Origin: UMGS1613 sp045636225
GTDB taxonomy: Bacteria; Bacillota_I; Bacilli_A; RF39; UBA660
Assembly (NCBI GenBank): GCA_045636225.1
Contig: JAZTXB010000089.1
Location: 1 to 25,176 of the forward strand
Direction of reading: 5' to 3'
Length of the DNA stretch: 25,176 bases
In this document: piece by piece, positions 22,218 to 25,176 of the stretch
Layout: each line of letters starts with the position of its first letter
Numbering within the stretch: the stretch's first letter is position 1
Translations under genes and position numbers: made by a program
Notes under the pieces: model-generated
Database searches by the model: none
What the model was told of the DNA's origin: nothing
Seen by the model: only the letters and a program-made list of their open reading frames with translations

Positions 22218-22350
22218 TCAAAACGTTAAGAATTACTTATTTCAATGTTTCAAAAGCCCGTATTTACGGGCTTTTTTGCATTTAAGATACCCTGGAATCA
22301 CCCGTAGTCAGTGGGTGTAGCATACAAGTAGCATGCACGTAGCATCCAAA
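22218..22350 (+). repeat. rpsI-end repeat, copy B
   Basis: It has core TCAAAACGTTA (still reading S-K-R-stop), ACTTATTTCAATGTTT, the terminator hairpin, GCATTTAAGATACCCT, and iterons at 22317, 22328 and 22339 (GTAGCATACAA, GTAGCATGCAC, GTAGCATCCAA). The offset from copy A is about 1,020 bases. The terminator block is identical to copy A; the rest differs at scattered positions. Confidence 0.8.
22252..22277 (+). terminator. Duplicated rpsI-type terminator
   Basis: Same hairpin as after rpsI: stem AAAAGCCCGT/ACGGGCTTTT, loop ATTT, T tract. Here it terminates the cargo gene of unit 1. Confidence 0.85.
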
Positions 22351-22454
22351 AAAAATACAAAGTGTTGAAAATACTTATTAAACTGGTACGCTAGTCGTTC
22401 TAGCGCTATGATTTTGGAAAGTTAGCGTGATCTAAAAAGTTATTTATTCTTGGC

Positions 22455-22483
22455 TCTAATTTTTATTAAATTTATGCTATAAT
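22455..22483 (+). promoter_or_regulatory. Shared cassette promoter, copy 1
   Basis: TCTAAT (22455-22460), 17 bases, TGC-TATAAT (22478-22483). The same TCTAAT-17-TATAAT layout recurs at 23526-23554. The conserved leader ATAAATAGTAATTTG (22495-22509) and AAGGAG follow. Confidence 0.6.
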
Positions 22484-22525
22484 ATTACTGATAGATAAAT
22501 AGTAATTTGTTAAGGAGTTGAGTAT

Positions 22526-22681
22526 ATGAAAAAGATGAAATTATTATATGCGTTATTATGTGCTGTAGGTGGAGGTATAATTGGTTTCTTTGCTAATCAA
22601 TTAACTGAATGGTATGGATGTGTATTGTTTGGTCTAGGTGTAGCATTAATGGTTTATTCAATTATTAATTTAAATAAATAG
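22526..22681 (+). CDS. Small membrane protein, 51 aa, two hydrophobic segments
   Basis: ATG at 22526 after TTAAGGAG. The product starts MKKMKLLYALLCAVGGGIIG and continues through NQLTEWYGC into FGLGVALMVYSIINLNK. Two membrane helices (about 6-22 and 31-47) are joined by a short polar loop, giving a helical hairpin. No family is recognised. It has the shared cassette promoter and leader. The leader motif ATAAATAGTAATTTG recurs exactly at its stop codon (22674-22688), so the gene is bracketed by a 15-base direct repeat. Confidence 0.75.
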   Translation: MKKMKLLYALLCAVGGGIIGFFANQLTEWYGCVLFGLGVALMVYSIINLNK

Positions 22682-22706
22682 TAATTTGACATTTAATTTT
22701 CACTCT

Positions 22707-22757
22707 ACTAATGGTTGGTTTCTCCTCATTCAACCATTAGTTCGTGTTATTTTTTTT
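22707..22757 (+). terminator. Hairpin with distal T tract after the 51-aa gene
   Basis: An 11-bp stem, ACTAATGGTTG (22707-22717) with CAACCATTAGT (22731-22741). The T run starts 8 bases after the stem, so termination is likely but imperfect. It may instead be an operator of the XRE gene that follows. Confidence 0.5.
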
Positions 22758-22792
22758 AAAAGGTAATACAATTAAAGAAAGGGAGGTATCCT

Positions 22793-23401
22793 ATGGACCA
22801 AATCAAAATAGGAAAGTTTATTGCCGAGTGCAGAAAAAAGAAAAATCTTACACAAGCACAGTTGGCAGAAATATTGAATGTAACCGACAGAGCCATATCA
22901 AAATGGGAGACAGGCAAAGCAATGCCTGATTCCAATATTATGCTCGAGCTTTGTTATGTTCTTGGAATAAATGCAAATGAATTATTATGTGGGGAGATGA
23001 TTGATACGGAACAAAAGGATGGACAATTAAATGAACTGATTTTTCAGATGGCAACAAATGAGGAAAGATATCATAAACGACTACTGCATTCCGCTTATGT
23101 GATTGTTGCAACCAGCCTGGTAGCACTTATTTGTCTGATTACTTTAATATCACTCCTTATTCCTGAATGTGGATTTCAAGACTTTTTGATAATAGTGTCT
23201 GCTATACTATTTATAATTCCTTGCATTATTGCTCTTAAATTTAAGGTAGAGACAGGGTATTATGAATGTAAGAACTGTCAACATATGTTTGTTCCTAACT
23301 ATAAAGAGATTGCCTTTTTGATGCAAACACCAACTAGAAGATTGCTGAAGTGTACTAAATGTGGAAAATGGACTTGGTGCAAAAAACTAACAAAGAGATA
23401 A
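22793..23401 (+). CDS. XRE-family regulator with membrane segments and C-terminal zinc ribbon
   Basis: 202 residues. An N-terminal Cro/C1 helix-turn-helix (about 5-62) contains NLTQAQLAEILNVTDRAISKWE and a GKAMPDSNIMLELC helix. Two membrane helices follow (about 100-123 and 129-148). The C-terminal zinc ribbon has CKNC (C159, C162) and CTKC (C187, C190). This layout is a widespread Clostridia/Lachnospiraceae family of unknown signal. AGGGAGGT precedes the ATG. Codon use is clearly less AT-biased than its neighbours (GCC, GAG, CTC, CTG, AGC), a sign of recent transfer. It probably regulates itself or nearby genes. It has no partner gene here. Confidence 0.88.
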   Translation: MDQIKIGKFIAECRKKKNLTQAQLAEILNVTDRAISKWETGKAMPDSNIMLELCYVLGINANELLCGEMIDTEQKDGQLNELIFQMATNEERYHKRLLHSAYVIVATSLVALICLITLISLLIPECGFQDFLIIVSAILFIIPCIIALKFKVETGYYECKNCQHMFVPNYKEIAFLMQTPTRRLLKCTKCGKWTWCKKLTKR

Positions 23402-23411
23402 ATTGTAATTT

Positions 23412-23477
23412 AAGATACCATAGAGTCAGTTGTAGTTACTTTGGGTAACATACAAGTAGCATGCAGGCAACATACAC
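23412..23477 (+). repeat. Iteron block D, partial rpsI-unit arm
   Basis: TAAGATACCATAGAGTCAG, then GTAACATACAA (23445), GTAGCATGCAG (23456) and GCAACATACAC (23467), again at an 11-bp period. No core or terminator is attached, so it marks a decayed unit boundary between the XRE and VanZ genes. Confidence 0.65.
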
Positions 23478-23525
23478 AATGTTGCACTAGCCTTTATAAA
23501 ATCTAGAGGTTAGTCGGTCTCGTAC

Positions 23526-23554
23526 TCTAATTTTTGTTAAGCTTGTTATATAAT
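23526..23554 (+). promoter_or_regulatory. Shared cassette promoter, copy 2
   Basis: TCTAAT (23526-23531), 17 bases, TATAAT (23549-23554), then ATAAATAGCAATTTG (23566-23580) and TAGGAGGG. It aligns almost end to end with the promoter-leader of the 51-aa gene although the genes are unrelated. Confidence 0.6.
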
Positions 23555-23593
23555 GTAATTGTGATATAAATAGCAATTTGTATAGGAGGGCAT

Positions 23594-24106
23594 ATGAACG
23601 AAAATAACAAGAGGAAAACAAATATAACAAAAGTTTTATTTGTCATATATATATTATTGTTGATATGGATAATTTTGTTTAAATCTTCTTTTTCAATTGC
23701 TGATTTTATTGATTTGTCAAAAATGAGAAGTATAAATTTAATACCATTTTATTATACGACAGAAGTTAGTTTCCATTTAAGAGAAGTAATCGCCAATTTG
23801 TTAATTTTTGTACCATTAGGTATATATTTAAAAATGTTGGATAATGATAGTAAAAAAATTATTTTATATGGATTTATTTTTAGTATATTATTAGAAGTAA
23901 GCCAATTTATTTTTAAATTAGGTGCAACCGATATAACGGATGTAATAACAAATGTGGGGGGAACTATACTTGGTGTATATGGATATATTTTACTAGAGAA
24001 AATTTTCAAGAATAAAGAAAAAATTAATAATGTCTTAAGAACAATTGCTTTAATTTTTACAGTATTATTTTCTATGTTAACGACATTGTTGATAGTGTCA
24101 AATTAA
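23594..24106 (+). CDS. VanZ-like family membrane protein
   Basis: 170 residues with four or five hydrophobic segments. NLIPFYYTTE, then ANLLIFVPLGIYLKML and LLEVSQFIFKLGATDITDV followed by NVGGTILGVYGY, is the VanZ-like pattern (conserved N-x-x-x-F-x-P-x-G and E-x-x-Q-x-...-D-x-x-D...N-x-x-G). VanZ proteins are linked to low-level glycopeptide resistance and, in other members, to lipid or sugar handling at the membrane. Nothing here links this one to van genes. TAGGAGGG precedes the ATG. It is a single-gene cargo in the rpsI array with the shared leader. Confidence 0.9.
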   Translation: MNENNKRKTNITKVLFVIYILLLIWIILFKSSFSIADFIDLSKMRSINLIPFYYTTEVSFHLREVIANLLIFVPLGIYLKMLDNDSKKIILYGFIFSILLEVSQFIFKLGATDITDVITNVGGTILGVYGYILLEKIFKNKEKINNVLRTIALIFTVLFSMLTTLLIVSN

Positions 24107-24167
24107 GAAATAAATTACAATTTATTAATTAGAATTTAAGTAATTAAAAAAAATTAATATATCTTAG

Positions 24168-24286
24168 AGCAAGTTTAGGTAGGCTACAAAAACGCTGTAG
24201 GTCTTTGTAAATAAAGAAAAGCTAACTAAACGTTAATAAAATATAAATTTTAATGTTTATAAAAGTTCGTATTTACGAGCTTTTTT
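24168..24286 (+). repeat. rpsI-end repeat, copy C (decayed right arm, core and terminator)
   Basis: TATCTTAGAGCAAG and AAAAACGCTGTAGG match the right arm at 22124-22217, with one iteron lost. The core is reduced to CTAAACGTTAA (24226-24236), then TTTAATGTTTATAAAAG and a hairpin. It is the most diverged copy, and no iterons follow its terminator. Confidence 0.65.
24261..24286 (+). terminator. Diverged rpsI-type terminator
   Basis: Stem AAAAGTTCGT with ACGAGCTTTT (one G-T pair), loop ATTT, T tract. The loop and length match the other two copies, with paired changes in the stem that keep it folded. Confidence 0.8.
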
Positions 24287-24328
24287 GATGTAATAATATA
24301 TGCATAATTTATTTTTTACATATATTTA

Positions 24329-24337
24329 TGGTATAAT
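24329..24337 (+). promoter_or_regulatory. Extended -10 promoter of the ICMT-like gene
   Basis: TGG before TATAAT (24332-24337), followed by the leader motif ATAAATAGTAGTTTA (24349-24363) and AAGGAG. This is a more diverged third copy of the cassette leader. Confidence 0.5.
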
Positions 24338-24381
24338 AGTTTTGTTATATAAATAGTAGTTTACTAAGGAGTAAGATATAT

Positions 24382-25053
24382 ATGAGTATAAAGTTGTTTT
24401 TAGAAGCGTTATTAAAATTTTTATTAGGTATAATAATGATTAGTTTATTAATATTTGTTCCAGCTAATACAATAAAATATTGGAATGGTTGGTTATTCAT
24501 GGGAATTTTATTTATACCGATGTTTATTGCTGGTATTGTTATGATGATTAAAGCTCCTAATTTATTAAAAAGTAGACTTAATATGAAAGAAAAAGAAAAA
24601 GACCAAAAAAGTGTATTAGCGTTAAGTGGATTGATGTTTTTTATAGGTTTTACTGTTGCAGGATTAAATTATAGATACGAATGGACAAATATACCTAATA
24701 TAGTAGTTTTAATTGCATCAATTGTATTTGTAGTAGCATATATATTATATGGTGAAGTATTAAGGGAAAATGTCTTTTTATCGCGTACTATTGAAGTTCA
24801 AGATAATCAAAAAGTTATTGATACTGGTTTATATGGAATAGTTAGGCATCCAATGTACGCAATAACAATATTTTTATTTTTATCAATGCCTTTAATATTA
24901 GGTTCAATCATATCTTTTATAATATTTTTAATATATCCTTTTATAATTGTTAAGAGAATAAAAAATGAAGAACAAGTTTTGGAAAGGGAATTAAAAGGAT
25001 ATAAAGAATATAAAAAGAAAGTAAAATATAGAATTATACCATTTATTTGGTAA
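24382..25053 (+). CDS. Isoprenylcysteine/phospholipid methyltransferase-like membrane protein
   Basis: 223 residues with about five membrane helices. The C-terminal block VIDTGLYGIVRHPMYA (about 145-160, with RHPMY at 155-159), then KRIKNEEQVLERELKGYKEY (about 191-210), is the SAM-binding signature of the ICMT/PEMT superfamily: HPxY and a pair of glutamates in NEE...E. Bacterial members methylate unknown lipids or small thiols; there is no prenylated protein substrate in bacteria. AAGGAG precedes the ATG. It follows the last rpsI-type repeat and carries the same leader type, so it may be another accreted cargo gene. Confidence 0.88.
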   Translation: MSIKLFLEALLKFLLGIIMISLLIFVPANTIKYWNGWLFMGILFIPMFIAGIVMMIKAPNLLKSRLNMKEKEKDQKSVLALSGLMFFIGFTVAGLNYRYEWTNIPNIVVLIASIVFVVAYILYGEVLRENVFLSRTIEVQDNQKVIDTGLYGIVRHPMYAITIFLFLSMPLILGSIISFIIFLIYPFIIVKRIKNEEQVLERELKGYKEYKKKVKYRIIPFIW

Positions 25054-25107
25054 GTAAGATTAATAAAAAATTAAAATTTTAAGGGAAAATTTTTTAGGAG
25101 AGAAAAT

Positions 25108-25176
25108 ATGAAATATATAGAAAAGTTTCAAAAATTTATGAAGGGTAGATATGGACCTGATGAATTATATAGTTTT
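25108..25176 (+). CDS. Unidentified protein, 3'-truncated by the window edge
   Basis: TTAGGAG lies 10 bases before an ATG that opens a frame to the end of the window: 23 residues, MKYIEKFQKFMKGRYGPDEL and then YSF. The RYGPDEL segment recalls small Bacillota membrane proteins of unknown function, but too little is visible to name it. Confidence 0.6.
   Translation, partial: MKYIEKFQKFMKGRYGPDELYSF

Larger units (their letters stand above)
21207..22228. mobile_element. Accreted unit 1 at rpsI (about 1.0 kb, no integrase)
   Basis: Lies between the rpsI core and its copy at 22218-22228. Left end: iterons of copy A. Right end (22124-22217): AAGATATCTTGGAGTCAG, GTAGTCAGTTTAGGTAG with two more 11-bp iterons (22157, 22168), then AAAAACGCTGTAAG and AAAAGCTAACTGT before the core. 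The single cargo gene is at 21410. This resembles a cis-mobilisable element with attachment ends but no recombinase. Confidence 0.6.
22118..22454. other. Gene-free junction between rpsI units 1 and 2
   Basis: Contains the right arm of unit 1 (22124-22217), core copy B (22218-22228), the duplicated terminator (22252-22277) and left-arm iterons (22317-22349). A perfect hairpin CGCTAG/CTAGCG with loop TCGTT follows (about 22389-22405), then AGTTAGCGTGAT, also found at the end of copy A. An open frame through the arm (22132-22320) is an artefact of the repeats. Confidence 0.65.
22229..24236. mobile_element. Accreted unit 2 at rpsI (about 2.0 kb, no integrase)
   Basis: Runs from core copy B to the decayed core copy C at 24226-24236. 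Right arm at about 24168-24225 (TATCTTAGAGCAAG, TTTAGGTAGGCTAC, AAAAACGCTGTAGG, AAAAGCTAACT) matches the right arm of unit 1. An internal iteron block at 23412-23477 suggests it is itself two units that lost a core. Cargo: 51-aa membrane peptide, XRE/zinc-ribbon membrane protein, VanZ-like protein. Confidence 0.55.

Noticed and set aside
22132..22320. 62-residue open frame across the rpsI repeat
   Set aside because: It runs through the duplicated arm, core and terminator hairpin, has no ribosome site, and its protein has no family character.
22744..22929. 61-residue + strand frame overlapping the XRE gene start
   Set aside because: It is in another frame over a clear helix-turn-helix gene and has no ribosome site.
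21297..23477. CRISPR-like reading of the GTAGCATAC repeats
   Set aside because: The repeats are 11 bp and contiguous with no spacers, and no cas genes are present.

Overview
The window is about 25 kb of very AT-rich, densely coding bacterial DNA. Gene order (infA-rpmJ-rpsM-rpsK-rpoA-rplQ; secA; rplM-rpsI), strong AGGAGG ribosome-binding sites, TGn-extended -10 promoters, an AgrA/AgrC/AgrB/AgrD-type quorum-sensing set and a long-form HPF all point to a low-GC Bacillota, probably host-associated. I cannot place it more finely from the sequence.

Layout. (1) 1-2488: the tail of the spc/alpha ribosomal operon, closed by an intrinsic terminator after rplQ. (2) 2511-5461: a complete agr-like locus. 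A LytTR response regulator and an AgrC-like kinase are on the + strand. They converge on agrB-agrD on the - strand, where agrD encodes a 37-residue peptide precursor. The two halves share a bidirectional terminator, and a candidate 21-bp-period direct repeat lies just upstream of the agrB promoter. (3) 5691-9128: cold-shock protein, ribosome hibernation factor and secA. (4) About 9102-17456: an integrative element of about 8.3 kb inserted at the 3' end of secA. The last codons of secA and its 3' flank recur, diverged, at 17406-17487. The element holds a HEPN-type gene, a frameshifted tyrosine integrase, a WYL regulator and a three-gene operon: a small HAD phosphatase, a HAD::phosphoribosyltransferase fusion and a PfkB-kinase::SIS-isomerase fusion. 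(5) 17690-20175: a membrane-anchored tandem thioredoxin-like protein, a second one without CxxC pairs, and a small PH-domain protein. (6) 20242-21257: rplM-rpsI with a structured 5' leader that looks like the L13 leader. (7) 21196-25176: an accretion array at the 3' end of rpsI. The rpsI end plus its terminator recurs at 22218 and, decayed, at 24226. 11-bp iterons (GTAGCATACAA type) lie beside the cores. The cargo is single small genes: an unknown protein, a 51-residue membrane peptide, an XRE/zinc-ribbon membrane protein, a VanZ-like protein and an ICMT-like methyltransferase. Three of these share a conserved promoter or leader sequence.

The two most interesting items are the HAD / HAD-PRTase / PfkB-SIS operon in the secA island, which reads as an unrecognised nucleotide- or sugar-phosphate pathway under WYL control, and the integrase-free cassette-like array behind rpsI. 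All names come from motifs I could read in the translations. No database search was run.
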